Shown: one piece after another, positions 1-9,552 of the stretch | Position numbering within the stretch: the first letter of the stretch is position 1 | How the letters are laid out: each line of letters opens with the position of its first letter | Origin: Aureispira sp. CCB-E | Lineage (GTDB): Bacteria; Bacteroidota; Bacteroidia; Chitinophagales; Saprospiraceae | DNA length: 64,000 bases | Assembly (NCBI RefSeq): GCF_031326345.1 | Contig: NZ_CP133671.1 | Span: forward strand, 3,906,001 to 3,970,000 | Direction: 5' to 3' | Notes under the pieces: generated by a model | What the model was told of the DNA's origin: nothing | The model's database searches: none | Seen by the model: the letters and a program-made list of their open reading frames with translations, nothing else | Position numbers and translations under genes: made by a program

Positions 1-3000
1 ATTGTATTGCTCCAGTATTATTAAAGCTTAGGGTGAAGGTTCCTTGATACCTATCATAAGCAGGGTGAGCACTCATTGATGTATAACTAAGTGTCGTGCC
101 ATGAAAATCAATACTGGCAAATCCACTAGGAGATACTCCATTAGGATCACTCAAGAAAAAGCTACCATTTACAATGTAATTAGTGCCATCAATAGCTAAG
201 TTAGAACGATAAGTTGTGTTTCCAGTTAAAGTAGTATTGGGGGTGGTTGATGGTAAAGCTAGAGGCTGTACCCAATCTAGACTACCATTATTGGCATTTA
301 GTCGAAGTAAATGAGTTCCATAATTCTGCATATATGGTTGACTACCTGAAGCTATAGTAGCTGCACTAGGAAGTAATATGCCCAAATGGGTTGAGCCCTC
401 ACATTCGATATCAAATTCCAACCCCATTCCTTCTAGGTATCCAAAATCAAATTTATTACTACCATAGACTTCTGCCCATAGTTCGTTTCCTAAGTTATTG
501 TATTTTAAAACAAACAAATCAATGTCGTTGTTGGCAAAAGATGGAGCACCCTCATTGACGGCTGTTGTTGTTGCGCCTACAGTCAAACCATTAAATGTAA
601 AACCAGAGTTTGTTGTTCCAATTGCATAGATATTGCCTGTTGGATCAATATCTAGTTTTCCAGAAAAAGTAGCTGTATTGCTTAAAGAATTCACCCAGTT
701 GACTGTATTCGTAGTGCCATTGTCTGTGTAGGATGCTACATAAGTAATACCTCCAGGGAGAGAACAGCCAGAGCAAAAATTACCTAGGTTATTATAGTTA
801 ACACTTAGGGTATTAGAGAAGGTTGCAACATTGGGAGAGCTTCCGATCAGCGTTCCAATAATAGCTACTTGCTCATTGGTGCCGTTGTTATAGGTTTCAA
901 GATCGGTCACTAAATCATCGCCATTTCCACCCGCAGTTTGTACCCATATAGGATTTCCTGTCGCATCATATTTTATGATTGCAATGTCAGAACCGCCTTG
1001 ACTGGTATAAGTCGTGCCATTAATTGTAAAAGAGCCTATAAATGAAAAAGAAACATAAGCATCACCGTTTTGTCCAAGTTCAACGTCTGGACCTACTTTC
1101 AAGTCAACCAAGTTACAAACAGGTATTTCAACTGCCCATTCAAAACCACAAGCTCCGTATTTTACTAGAAATGGACTGAAGCCGCTAGCACAGCTATGAT
1201 TTTTGGTTAAAGTATTTGTATTGCTGCCATCTGTAAAATCAATATCATTACTAAAAATTCCTACACTATAAACATCATTATTGTTGCTAATTGCTGTTGC
1301 TGTAAAAAGAGTTGGATCTGTATGAGCTGTATTTTCTGCTTCTATTGGAAAATCAATGCTACCACCGCCACCAATAGAAACAGGAGGTGCACAGCCTGAG
1401 ACAGGTAGATTACAAGCAAAACTTGCAGCGTGAATTTCTGCACAAAGAACAGGACACCCAGAAGTAATAGAGAACGTACTATTTAATGTAAATGTTTGTG
1501 TTGCTCCAGGCAAAAGATCGAATAAAGGAGGATTAAATGTAAAGGTTAAGCCATTTACCGTTGGAACCTCTAGATCAATATTGTAGATACCGTCGGGACC
1601 ATTGTTGGTAACACTAATTTCATATTGTGCACTAGTTGGAGTACTGTTCAATATGCTGGTATTGATGGCTAATTGGCTAGCAGTATTGGTGACAATAATA
1701 TTGGTAGACTGATTAGAAAATGCTGAAACACAAGCTCCTGCAATGGTGGGCTCAATAAGAACTTGGTTAGAAGAACCAACTAGAGCATTGGCGCTGATAT
1801 TAAGTGGTAAATCTAAGGTGACAATATCACCTTGTGCCAAGGATGGAATTGTGTGTTGTCCATTAACAAAGTCGCCACCTGTTGCCCAACTTAAGTTGGC
1901 AGGTATTCCTGTTGGTAGGGTAATGTCTAATTGAACATTGGTTAAAGGAGCATTGACTGGTATGCTAGCATCTCCTTCAATGGTGTAACGGATCATAGGG
2001 GTAGCTCCTGGGCAAGTGCCTCCAATAATAGTAGAAGAAATATTAATTTTAGGAGTTGTTAGCGATTCTATTGTAAAGTTATCAAAAAGAACATACAGAT
2101 TATTGGCTACATTGGCTTGATCCAAATGAACAATAAATTCTTGTAAGTTAGGGACAGTAGTATGAAAATCTTGTGTGACATAAAACCAATTGCCATTTCC
2201 TGCTGTCGTTGGATTGGAAACAGGAATTTGTAAGTTGAATTTGTCATTGGGATTTGTAAAACTAGCACAAACGGTTCCTGTATACAATGGATTTAACCAA
2301 GGTGGTTGGTAGCCAGAAGCGTCTTGTAAGTCAGTATATTGAGAAGCACATGGACTTGCAGGGAGGAAAGCTACTCTTACGTCAAAATCTTGTGGTTGGC
2401 AAGTCCAAACCCAAAAGCCAATTCTATAGTTATCGGTTGTCGATGGTGTTAGAGTTGTTCCTGGTTGTAATTTTAAATTAAATGACTCGGATGTGTTCGT
2501 ATTTAGCACAATACCAATGTAATTGTTTTTTTGTGGAAAATCAACAGGAAGTGGTATCTGTCCGCATAAAAAAGGGTGTGTCCCTGGAAGGTTGTTGATG
2601 TCATAACCATGCAAATCACATGATCGATTTAAAGCTCGGATATTGCCATAAGAAAACCAATAATTTTCTAACTGAGAATGAATGCCTTGGAATATGCTAG
2701 GAGCAAAAGCTTCAAAGTCGTAATTACAAACTAAATTACAAGCATTGGTAGGGATATCGCAAGCAGGATAAGGTGCTGCAGGTACCCAAATATAAACGTA
2801 AACAATTTCACCCAATTCGCCACTTGGGCATCTAGGAACATAACTAAGAGATGCCCATGAAAGACCATACCCTAAATCTGGACTGTAGGTAAAGGAAGTA
2901 TTTCCATTAGAACTAGTAGCTGATAGTGTACCACCGCCCTGCAAAATTTGAAGGTTTTCGATTGTAGTTCCAGCAGGGACAAAATCATTGGCTAATAAGT

Positions 3001-5251
3001 CTGAAAAGTCAATGGTAATTTGGTTGTTCGTGCCATTCCTATTGACTGTAAATGGATTACCCAAGTTATTGGGATCTTGAACATCTGTAAATCCTATGGG
3101 AATACAATTAGAAGGTGTACAGGCATTGTAAGTAGCCAATGTATTGCTTTGATTGGACGCAGTTAAGTTTTGCCCAAATGTTCCAGAAATAGTATAACCC
3201 AATTTGCACAAAGTTTCTACTTCCAATGGATTAGGAGTAATGCTAGCAATACCACTAAAATTCATGACATACCCAGATACCCCTGCTGTACAGTTAAAAT
3301 GACTAAAAGAACTCCCTTCTTGATATGTCCCATTATAATAAACAGGATGATTCCCCGCAGCAGAAATGCCATCTAAAGCAAGTCCGTTGGTGGCATTAGG
3401 CGAACCACAACTATTGACGGTATTGGTCGTAAAACTCAAAGAAAGATTGTTGTTGGTAATGGTGCTATTGATAACAGGAGTTTGATTACTTTCTACAAAT
3501 TGATCCCAGTAGGCATATATATTGGGAGCATTACTACTAGCAAATCGACTAGGACCATTGGTTCCTCCAATCAAAGATCGGAAACCTAGTGCATGGATAA
3601 CTTCGTGTAGACCAACTACATAGATATGGTTTCCTGTGATGGATGCTAAGTCTGAATTAAACGATGCGTTTGCAAAATTAAATTGAACAATTCCATGAGG
3701 ATCGTTAGCAACAACGGGATTATACAACAACCAATCCTGATACGAGTCCCTACCTCCGATAATTGTTCTTCCAACTTCCCCCAATGCAAATTTATGAATA
3801 TTAGGAGAGGTTAGTTCAAAAAAGTAAGAGCTTGCTGCTGCTACAGCATTGTTAGGTAGAGCAAGTGCACCTGTTCCGTCAGAAGCGCCAACCGTAATTC
3901 TGAGATCTTCTACGCCCAAGTTACTAGCAGTAGGATTGGCGCCAATAAGTAGGGTTAAGTCTTCGAAAACTCGGCAAAGTGAGGCTCTTCTTTCTTCTCC
4001 CAAGGTTGTGAAACCTGTGCCTTGTGGGGCAGCAGGATCATCAAATCCAACATCTGTATTGTTGATAACATCTTGATAATACAAGGTAAAAATGCCACAT
4101 TCGCAAACCTGTCCAGGAGGGTAACCAGGAACATTACTTCTAGTTACCATAGGAGTCGGTAATGCTAGTTCTTCTGGACTATAGCAATTGCCAAAACCAT
4201 CCAAGATACGCATCTGCGGCTTTTCGTGTAGTAGTGGGTCAGGAGGGCAAGGAGAGATGTTGGTAGGAGCACCACAGTTGTCTAAGAAATCAGTTACTTC
4301 AACGACCCAAGATTGCATGCTTTGGCAAGATCTGTCTTTAGCTAATAACCGAACGATATGTGTACCAATCGGAAAACCAAATTTAAAGTCAGTTGTTGTT
4401 GCTTCTACGGAGCCATTAACCATCCATACATAGCTGGTTGCATTAATACTAGTATTCGTAAAATTGACATACTGATATGCTTTGGGAGTAGTCAATGAAA
4501 CATTAAAATCGGCTTTTGTTCCGCAACAAGATTCCAAACACTCATTAGAAGCCCAAAGAGGATCTTGATTGTCGCTGCTAAAACCACTGCCTAAATAAGC
4601 ATGGTGTTGAATGCTGGCAACATCGTGAAAAAATTGCCCTGTATTTTCCTCAATATTCCACAAAGCCAGTAAATCACTGCTGGAGGAAGGAATACATTTT
4701 TGGTTCCAGTCAAAAATTTCTCCATCCGTTCGAGCATCTTTCCAAAAACGAACTTCTTCAATGTACCCCTCAAAAGGTTGGTGTGTATTGGAACCATCGT
4801 CACCAATAATTAGATTTTCAGTGGTGTTGATGTTCGTCGTGTTTTTGCCTAGAGGATAGGCTTTATCATCTATAAATAAAGTTATTTCATCCCTAGAACG
4901 TCGTAGCCCAACGGAATGACATCGCCGATCTTCAAAAACAGAAGTATTGACCTCATATCTGTTTTTGCCAATTTCAGCAATTAGTTGCATGCCATCCTGT
5001 GTATTAATCATTAAGGCAAAGCCATTGCTAGCTAAATTTCTTTTAGAGATGATGGTAAGCATGGGGCTTTCTAAGGCAACATCTCGAACCATAGCTTCTA
5101 TGGTGAAATCGTGGGTAGATAGGTTAAAATCACTGTGGTGATAAACCGTTGCTTTATCATCAGTGCCATCAAAATTAGCTGCCGCTTGTGCAGAAACTAA
5201 GTGAATGGATAACACCAATAATAGTAAAGTTAAAATTGAAGTTTTAAACAT
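1..5251 (-). CDS. Giant secreted mosaic protein with M8-like zinc metalloprotease domain (3' end outside window)
   Basis: The frame stays open for 1750 codons from the ATG at 5251 to the left edge, so the C-terminus is missing. It starts with a signal peptide (MFKTSILTLL, ending VSAQ). Next comes a LamG/concanavalin-like domain (about residues 22-190) and a PKD-like stretch (about 215-290). A protease region follows: HEVIHALGF at 549-557 gives two zinc ligands and the catalytic Glu550. A candidate third ligand is His651 in FSHFN, with a Met-turn-like VMNFSG around Met663. This order resembles leishmanolysin-type (M8) peptidases, in which the third His lies far from HExxH. The rest is DUF11-like beta-sandwich sequence, then from about residue 1390 propeller-like repeats of the type IIKYDATGNPIW. 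Such mosaics usually end in a T9SS sorting domain, here outside the window. The architecture is visible; proteolytic activity is inferred. Confidence 0.85.
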   Translation of the reverse strand, partial: MFKTSILTLLLLVLSIHLVSAQAAANFDGTDDKATVYHHSDFNLSTHDFTIEAMVRDVALESPMLTIISKRNLASNGFALMINTQDGMQLIAEIGKNRYEVNTSVFEDRRCHSVGLRRSRDEITLFIDDKAYPLGKNTTNINTTENLIIGDDGSNTHQPFEGYIEEVRFWKDARTDGEIFDWNQKCIPSSSSDLLALWNIEENTGQFFHDVASIQHHAYLGSGFSSDNQDPLWASNECLESCCGTKADFNVSLTTPKAYQYVNFTNTSINATSYVWMVNGSVEATTTDFKFGFPIGTHIVRLLAKDRSCQSMQSWVVEVTDFLDNCGAPTNISPCPPDPLLHEKPQMRILDGFGNCYSPEELALPTPMVTRSNVPGYPPGQVCECGIFTLYYQDVINNTDVGFDDPAAPQGTGFTTLGEERRASLCRVFEDLTLLIGANPTASNLGVEDLRITVGASDGTGALALPNNAVAAASSYFFELTSPNIHKFALGEVGRTIIGGRDSYQDWLLYNPVVANDPHGIVQFNFANASFNSDLASITGNHIYVVGLHEVIHALGFRSLIGGTNGPSRFASSNAPNIYAYWDQFVESNQTPVINSTITNNNLSLSFTTNTVNSCGSPNATNGLALDGISAAGNHPVYYNGTYQEGSSFSHFNCTAGVSGYVMNFSGIASITPNPLEVETLCKLGYTISGTFGQNLTASNQSNTLATYNACTPSNCIPIGFTDVQDPNNLGNPFTVNRNGTNNQITIDFSDLLANDFVPAGTTIENLQILQGGGTLSATSSNGNTSFTYSPDLGYGLSWASLSYVPRCPSGELGEIVYVYIWVPAAPYPACDIPTNACNLVCNYDFEAFAPSIFQGIHSQLENYWFSYGNIRALNRSCDLHGYDINNLPGTHPFLCGQIPLPVDFPQKNNYIGIVLNTNTSESFNLKLQPGTTLTPSTTDNYRIGFWVWTCQPQDFDVRVAFLPASPCASQYTDLQDASGYQPPWLNPLYTGTVCASFTNPNDKFNLQIPVSNPTTAGNGNWFYVTQDFHTTVPNLQEFIVHLDQANVANNLYVLFDNFTIESLTTPKINISSTIIGGTCPGATPMIRYTIEGDASIPVNAPLTNVQLDITLPTGIPANLSWATGGDFVNGQHTIPSLAQGDIVTLDLPLNISANALVGSSNQVLIEPTIAGACVSAFSNQSTNIIVTNTASQLAINTSILNSTPTSAQYEISVTNNGPDGIYNIDLEVPTVNGLTFTFNPPLFDLLPGATQTFTLNSTFSITSGCPVLCAEIHAASFACNLPVSGCAPPVSIGGGGSIDFPIEAENTAHTDPTLFTATAISNNNDVYSVGIFSNDIDFTDGSNTNTLTKNHSCASGFSPFLVKYGACGFEWAVEIPVCNLVDLKVGPDVELGQNGDAYVSFSFIGSFTINGTTYTSQGGSDIAIIKYDATGNPIWVQTAGGNGDDLVTDLETYNNGTNEQVAIIGTLIGSSPNVATFSNTLSVNYNNLGNFCSGCSLPGGITYVASYTDNGTTNTVNWVNSLSNTATFSGKLDIDPTGNIYAIGTTNSGFTFNGLTVGATTTAVNEGAPSFANNDIDLFVLKYNNLGNELWAEVYGSNKFDFGYLEGMGLEFDIECEGSTHLGILLPSAATIASGSQPYMQNYGTHLLRLNANNGSLDWVQPLALPSTTPNTTLTGNTTYRSNLAIDGTNYIVNGSFFLSDPNGVSPSGFASIDFHGTTLSYTSMSAHPAYDRYQGTFTLSFNNTGAIQ

Positions 5252-5292
5252 AATTTGTGTTTGTAAGGGTAATTATAAATTATATTAAAACA

Positions 5293-5300
5293 CAAATATA
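5293..5300 (-). promoter_or_regulatory. Candidate -7 box (TATATTTG) for the metalloprotease-like gene
   Basis: Read on the minus strand this is TATATTTG, an exact match to the Bacteroidota TAnnTTTG -7 consensus, 41 nt before the start codon at 5251. No convincing TTG element is seen at the usual distance, which suits a promoter that depends on an activator bound at the upstream 21-bp repeats. Confidence 0.5.
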
Positions 5301-5329
5301 CAACGATAACGGTATAGAAAAAAGAGCTA

Positions 5330-5424
5330 TTTATGAATGGTAGATGTAACTTTACGAATGGTGCAAATTGTTTGACAAACAGAGAAAATGGGTTAACGAA
5401 TGGTGTATATGAATAAACGAACAG
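5330..5424. promoter_or_regulatory. Five direct repeats with exact 21-bp period (operator-like array)
   Basis: Eleven-base units start at 5330 (tttatgaatgg), 5351 (tttacgaatgg), 5372 (ttgacaaacag), 5393 (ttaacgaatgg) and 5414 (taaacgaacag). Units 1, 2 and 4 differ by one base from each other's consensus; units 3 and 5 are degenerate but resemble each other. The period is exactly 21 bp, two helical turns, placing all units on one DNA face upstream of the -7 box at 5293-5300. Direct repeats with 21-22 bp spacing are the geometry used by LytTR-type response regulators, but the bases do not match the published LytTR consensus well, so the binding protein is unknown. Confidence 0.6.
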
Positions 5425-5470
5425 CGACCGTAGGGAATAGCTGATTGACTACTGTATTTTAAGCAAGGAA

Positions 5471-6970
5471 TTAAAACCATTTTTTTAGTTCATTTTTAGT
5501 TACTTTCCCCAAAACATTTCTAGGCAAAGCAGATTGGATAATAAACTGACGGGGGATTTTATAGGCAGGAAGCGTTTCTTTGAGCCATTCTTTCAGTGCT
5601 TTTATGTCAATAGTAGTTTGATTGCCATCTTTGAGGACAAGGCAAGCAACGATCAATTCTCCCCATTCAGGATTGGGAATACCAACAACCGCAGAATCGC
5701 TAATTAAAGGATGTTTTCTAAGAATATCTTCAATTTCTAAAGCAGAGATTTTATAACCACCTGATTTTATAATGTCAACAGAATCTCTTCCTAAAATCTT
5801 GTAATAATTGTTGTTTAACAGAGCAATATCCCCACTCAAAAACCAACCATCTTCACTAAATGCCTTTTGAGTAGCTTCTGGTTTTCTCCAATACTCTTTA
5901 AAAACATTTGGTCCTTTGATTTGAATTTCGCCTGAAATATTTTCTGTGTTAATGACGCCTTGTTCATTGACCAAACGAATTTGTACGCCAGGCAATGCTT
6001 GTCCAATATGACCTGCTCTTCTTTCTCCATTATAAGGGTTTGAAATGCCCATACCTATCTCTGTCATTCCATAGCGCTCAAGCAAGATATGCCCACTGAT
6101 TGTTTGCCACTTCTCTAAGACAGGAACAGGTAACGCAGCAGATCCAGAAACCATCAAACGAAAGGCTTCAACTGCTTTTGACCATCTTTGTTGTGTGTCT
6201 TCCGTTGCTTGTTCCCAACAGTTAATCAGTTTGAAATATATGGTTGGAACAGCCATAAAAATATTGATCTTTCCTTGACTAAATAATTCCCAAACTTTAG
6301 CCGCATTAAATTTAGGTAGAAATTGGCAACATCCTCCAACCCAAAGTGCACAACTCATCACATTGATAATACCATGCACATGATGTAGAGGCAAAACATT
6401 TAGAATGTGATCCTCTTGTTGCCATTTCCAAGCGTCTACTAAAGTACTAATTTGAAAATTTAAGTTGGCGTGTGTCGTTACGACCCCTTTAGGTAGGCTG
6501 GTGGTGCCACTAGTGTACAAAATCATAGCTCTGCGACTATCTTCGATGATAGGTAGTGTGGCTTTAACCCTAGATTGTAAAACAGTTTCGATTGTTAGCA
6601 AGCGAATATCTTCTTCTGCTGCAAGTGGTGCTAATAAATCATAGTAGGTTGGGTCAACAACTAATATCTTGGCACCAGTGTCTCGAAGTACATATTCCAA
6701 AGATGGTAATGGGTGCAGTACACAGAGCGGAACAGCAATACCACCCGCTCTCCAAATGCCCCATTGTAGGGCTGTATATTCAAAACTTGGACTTACTAAA
6801 AAAGCTACTCGTGCTTCTTTTAAATCCTCTGAACCATTTAGTAAATAGCTGGCAACATGAGTGGATTGGTTTAGTAATTCTTGATAACTATATTTTTTAT
6901 GATTAGAAATAATCGCAGTACGATTTAGCCAATTTTGGGCACGTTCTATTAGCTGTAAGCCAAGTGTCAT
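5471..6970 (-). CDS. ACSF3/MatB-like acyl-CoA synthetase (AMP-forming)
   Basis: The 499-residue protein belongs to the AMP-dependent synthetase and ligase family, which activates a carboxylic acid as an acyl-adenylate and transfers it to CoA. Visible motifs are the phosphate-binding LYTSGTTSLPKG, the LPLHHVHGIINV segment, ERYGMTEIGMG, GWFLSGDIA and the C-terminal catalytic lysine region LPRNVLGKVTKNELKK. The LPLHHVHG and YGMTEIGM segments resemble mitochondrial ACSF3 and bacterial malonyl-CoA synthetases, so malonate or a methylmalonate-type acid is the best guess; a fatty acid substrate cannot be excluded. Length is normal and no signal peptide is present. It seems monocistronic, in the same orientation as the metalloprotease gene but about 220 bp away. 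Confidence 0.85.
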   Translation of the reverse strand: MTLGLQLIERAQNWLNRTAIISNHKKYSYQELLNQSTHVASYLLNGSEDLKEARVAFLVSPSFEYTALQWGIWRAGGIAVPLCVLHPLPSLEYVLRDTGAKILVVDPTYYDLLAPLAAEEDIRLLTIETVLQSRVKATLPIIEDSRRAMILYTSGTTSLPKGVVTTHANLNFQISTLVDAWKWQQEDHILNVLPLHHVHGIINVMSCALWVGGCCQFLPKFNAAKVWELFSQGKINIFMAVPTIYFKLINCWEQATEDTQQRWSKAVEAFRLMVSGSAALPVPVLEKWQTISGHILLERYGMTEIGMGISNPYNGERRAGHIGQALPGVQIRLVNEQGVINTENISGEIQIKGPNVFKEYWRKPEATQKAFSEDGWFLSGDIALLNNNYYKILGRDSVDIIKSGGYKISALEIEDILRKHPLISDSAVVGIPNPEWGELIVACLVLKDGNQTTIDIKALKEWLKETLPAYKIPRQFIIQSALPRNVLGKVTKNELKKWF

Positions 6971-7186
6971 AGTTAGTAATTTGGAGTAGTAAATGTCAAT
7001 GTTTTGTCAAGTTAGCAAAATACAGATAAAAATAAAGGATCTTAACTGAGATTTGACAACCTTTTTGGAGCAGAGGCAGTTTTTTCTAGCAGTTTGATAG
7101 ATCTGTCCGTTGTGAAATTTTAGCAGACCATCTATCCTTGAATATTGATACATAAAATCATAAAAAATTAAACTAGTTGCTAAATT

Positions 7187-8185
7187 ATGAAACATCTATT
7201 TCTATGTCTGTGTTTTGCTTTTTTGTATAATAATATTGTAGAGGCACAAGTCCCTCGAAAGATATTTGTAGAACATTTTACAAACACACTTTGTTCGCAT
7301 TGTGCCAATCGAAATCCTGGTTTTTATACCAATTTGAATAATCAAAATGAGGCAATACATATTTCAATACATTCAGGAGTTCCTTACACACAATGTTTGT
7401 TGTATCAACAAAATGCTTCGCCCAGTGATGCTAGGCGTTTTTATTATGGAATACTTGGAACCCCTGCTTTGATTATCAATGGTTTTTCAATTCCTTTGAA
7501 CAGTGATTATAGTCAAGCGTCTATTTTTGCACCTTTTCAATCTCAGACTAGTCCTATTCGGATTCGAATGGAACAGCAAAAATATGGTGATGATTCTATG
7601 CGAGTACGTGTAATTGTTAAAACGGAAGCCAGTCACAATTTGGGAACCGAACAATTGTGGGTTGGTTTAGCCGAAGATAGTGTATTTTATATGGGACCAA
7701 ATGGGGAAGCAGAACACTATGATGTATATAGAGCTAGTTTAGGTTTTTTACCGATCAATATTCCTTCAACAGTTGGAGATTCTTTGGTTTATGATTATAC
7801 CGCTTTTGCGAATGTTAATTGGGACTTTTCTCGCATCTTTGCTTTTGCAATGATCCAAAATACCAATAATAAATCGGTGACACAGTCGGAGTCTACTCAG
7901 CCTAATACTAATAATTTAACAACTGGAATACGAACGATCAAGCCTCAAAATGAGCTTCGTAATGTCTTATTATACCCTAATCCAACTCAAAATAAATTGA
8001 ATATTGTGGTAGAGGAGCAAGAGGAAACAACAGTTGTTTTATACAACAATTTGGGGCAAGCGATGGTGCAGGAACGTTTTAGAGAAAATGTTACTTTACC
8101 TTTAGGTGAATTGCCCAAAGGCATTTATTGGCTTTATCTAAATAATCCTAAAGGAGTTAAGAGTGAGAAAATTGTACTAGAGTAA
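7187..8185 (+). CDS. Omp28-like secreted protein with T9SS sorting domain
   Basis: The 332-residue protein has an N-terminal signal peptide ending near VEAQ, then a thioredoxin-like segment with a CxxC motif (FTNTLCSHCANRNPG) and a cis-proline-like GTPALIING segment. This pattern is typical of the Omp28-related family. The last 70 residues begin with LYPNPTQNKLNI and end SEKIVLE, a T9SS type A sorting domain, so the protein should be exported to the cell surface or medium. The CSHC pair suggests a thiol-disulfide role, but family members are poorly characterised. The gene is divergent from the acyl-CoA synthetase across about 215 bp. The 3' flank carries an inverted-repeat element. Confidence 0.85.
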   Translation: MKHLFLCLCFAFLYNNIVEAQVPRKIFVEHFTNTLCSHCANRNPGFYTNLNNQNEAIHISIHSGVPYTQCLLYQQNASPSDARRFYYGILGTPALIINGFSIPLNSDYSQASIFAPFQSQTSPIRIRMEQQKYGDDSMRVRVIVKTEASHNLGTEQLWVGLAEDSVFYMGPNGEAEHYDVYRASLGFLPINIPSTVGDSLVYDYTAFANVNWDFSRIFAFAMIQNTNNKSVTQSESTQPNTNNLTTGIRTIKPQNELRNVLLYPNPTQNKLNIVVEEQEETTVVLYNNLGQAMVQERFRENVTLPLGELPKGIYWLYLNNPKGVKSEKIVLE

Positions 8186-8207
8186 AAAAGAAATTATATG
8201 ATGTTAG

Positions 8208-8347
8208 TAGTCCGTTGATTTTTTACTTTTTTACCAAAAAGATAAAAAAGCACATTTATATTAGTTTGATAATTAAAGTTTTAACACAAAACACAATAAA
8301 TCTGCAACTTATTGATTATCAAACTAATAAAGTTTCTCAACGAACTA
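8208..8347. repeat. Short intergenic element with terminal inverted repeats
   Basis: The ends are TAGTCCGTTGA (8208-8218) and TCAACGAACTA (8337-8347), inverted with one mismatch. Inside lies a perfect 14-bp inverted pair, attagtttgataat (8260-8273) and attatcaaactaat (8315-8328), and a cttttttacc...aaaaag stretch shared with the copy at 24252. There is no coding potential. It looks like a MITE- or REP-like element of the family seen at 24252, 27267, 33553 and 36866. Confidence 0.55.
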
Positions 8348-8355
8348 TTGATAAT

Positions 8356-8490
8356 GTAGTAGTTAGCTACGCTGCTACTTCGTGGTAGTTCGCTATCGCT
8401 TAGTTGTTTACTTTTTTAGCTCGGTTTGTTACTCCCTACGGTCGTGAGCTCGCAAGCTTAGTTACCAAAAAGATAAAAAAGGATTTATAT
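8356..8490. repeat. Second intergenic repeat copy of the TAGCTAC/CGTGG family
   Basis: This lies directly next to the element at 8208. It holds gtagtagttagctacgctgc, a cttcgtgg segment, then tttacttttttagctc and gttaccaaaaagataaaaaa, which match blocks of the copies at 24252 and 27267. Together with 8208-8347 it fills the gap between the Omp28-like and DUF4846 genes, which are convergent. The run cttttttagc...aaaaaag could act as a weak bidirectional terminator. Confidence 0.5.
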
Positions 8491-8509
8491 TATATTGATA
8501 ATGGGGAGG

Positions 8510-9529
8510 TCAATCAATGTCAAAACTTTTAAGCGTATTACGATCAAATGTCCATTCAGGAGTTACAAGCTGCGCGCCAAAATCTTCGGAATACCAAGGG
8601 GACAGGTCAGAATCGTTGAAGTTATGCAAAACGTGTATACTTTGAGCAGGCATATAGCTTTGAGCGAGTAAAAAAATCTTTTTACCCGTTGTTTCATGTT
8701 GCGCCACGTCTAACACAATAACGGCATGCCCTGGAAATCCTCCCCAAATAAAAACGTCACCAGGCGAAACGTTACTTATTGTTTTTTCTTTTAATTCTTT
8801 TGCTAAGGATGCGGTTCCTGCGTAGCAATAAATATTAGTCAGATACTTTTTAAAATTTTTATAAGAAGTATTGTGGCTATTATTTGCAGCACTAAAACTA
8901 ACCTTACTGCCTTTGATAATCGGTTTTTTGCCTTTAACCCAATCTGAAAAACGAATGGTGTGTCCACTTGTATAATTGAAATGGATAGCATCGTAATCTT
9001 TTTTGCTGTAATGATATTCTGCTACCAAGCGCATTACAGCATCTGCACATTGTTGCAAGTCACGTTGTCCGATATCAATATCTAAAACACGAAAAGCACC
9101 CTCTTGATAGGGCTTTTCTGTGCCATTATAAAGCATGACTTTGGATGTCTTTGGAAGCAAAGGCAATCCTCTTAACCATGTCCCAAAGCTAGTGGGAGAG
9201 GATGGTGTTCTGGTGTATTGGGGTGGTGTGGGAATCTGCTTTTGAAGTGCTGATTGGGGATGATAAGTATCCAGCCAACTATACTGAGTATAATTGGCTA
9301 GAGTAGCGGATGCATTATTATTTGTTGTTTGAATAACCTCAGCAGGAATATTTTTGCTACCATTTGTATTGTTTGTTGTCGAGGTAGAAGAATTCGAAAG
9401 AGTAGTAGAGCCAATTGCGTTTTCTATAGGTGTCGTAGTAATTGCTGTTTTATTAGAACGAGCGTGTTTTTCTCCACAACTAGTACAATTGAGCAGACTT
9501 GCTACAATCAAAAAGAGTAGTAATTTCAT
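8510..9529 (-). CDS. DUF4846 family lipoprotein
   Basis: The 339-residue protein begins with a lipoprotein signal (MKLLLFLIVASLLNC, with a second Cys at 18), then a Ser/Thr/Asn-rich linker to about residue 85. The conserved part matches DUF4846: SFGTWLRGLPLLP, then LDIDIGQRDLQQCADAVMR, DAIHFNYTSGH, and a C-terminal GDVFIWGGFPGHAVIVLD segment. The conserved Asp, His and Cys residues suggest an enzyme, but the function of this family is not established. It follows the DUF547 gene by 23 bp in the same direction and is probably cotranscribed. Anchoring in the cell envelope is inferred from the lipobox. Confidence 0.8.
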   Translation of the reverse strand: MKLLLFLIVASLLNCTSCGEKHARSNKTAITTTPIENAIGSTTLSNSSTSTTNNTNGSKNIPAEVIQTTNNNASATLANYTQYSWLDTYHPQSALQKQIPTPPQYTRTPSSPTSFGTWLRGLPLLPKTSKVMLYNGTEKPYQEGAFRVLDIDIGQRDLQQCADAVMRLVAEYHYSKKDYDAIHFNYTSGHTIRFSDWVKGKKPIIKGSKVSFSAANNSHNTSYKNFKKYLTNIYCYAGTASLAKELKEKTISNVSPGDVFIWGGFPGHAVIVLDVAQHETTGKKIFLLAQSYMPAQSIHVLHNFNDSDLSPWYSEDFGAQLVTPEWTFDRNTLKSFDID

Positions 9530-9552
9530 AAGGTTAGACTAACTAAAAAAGA

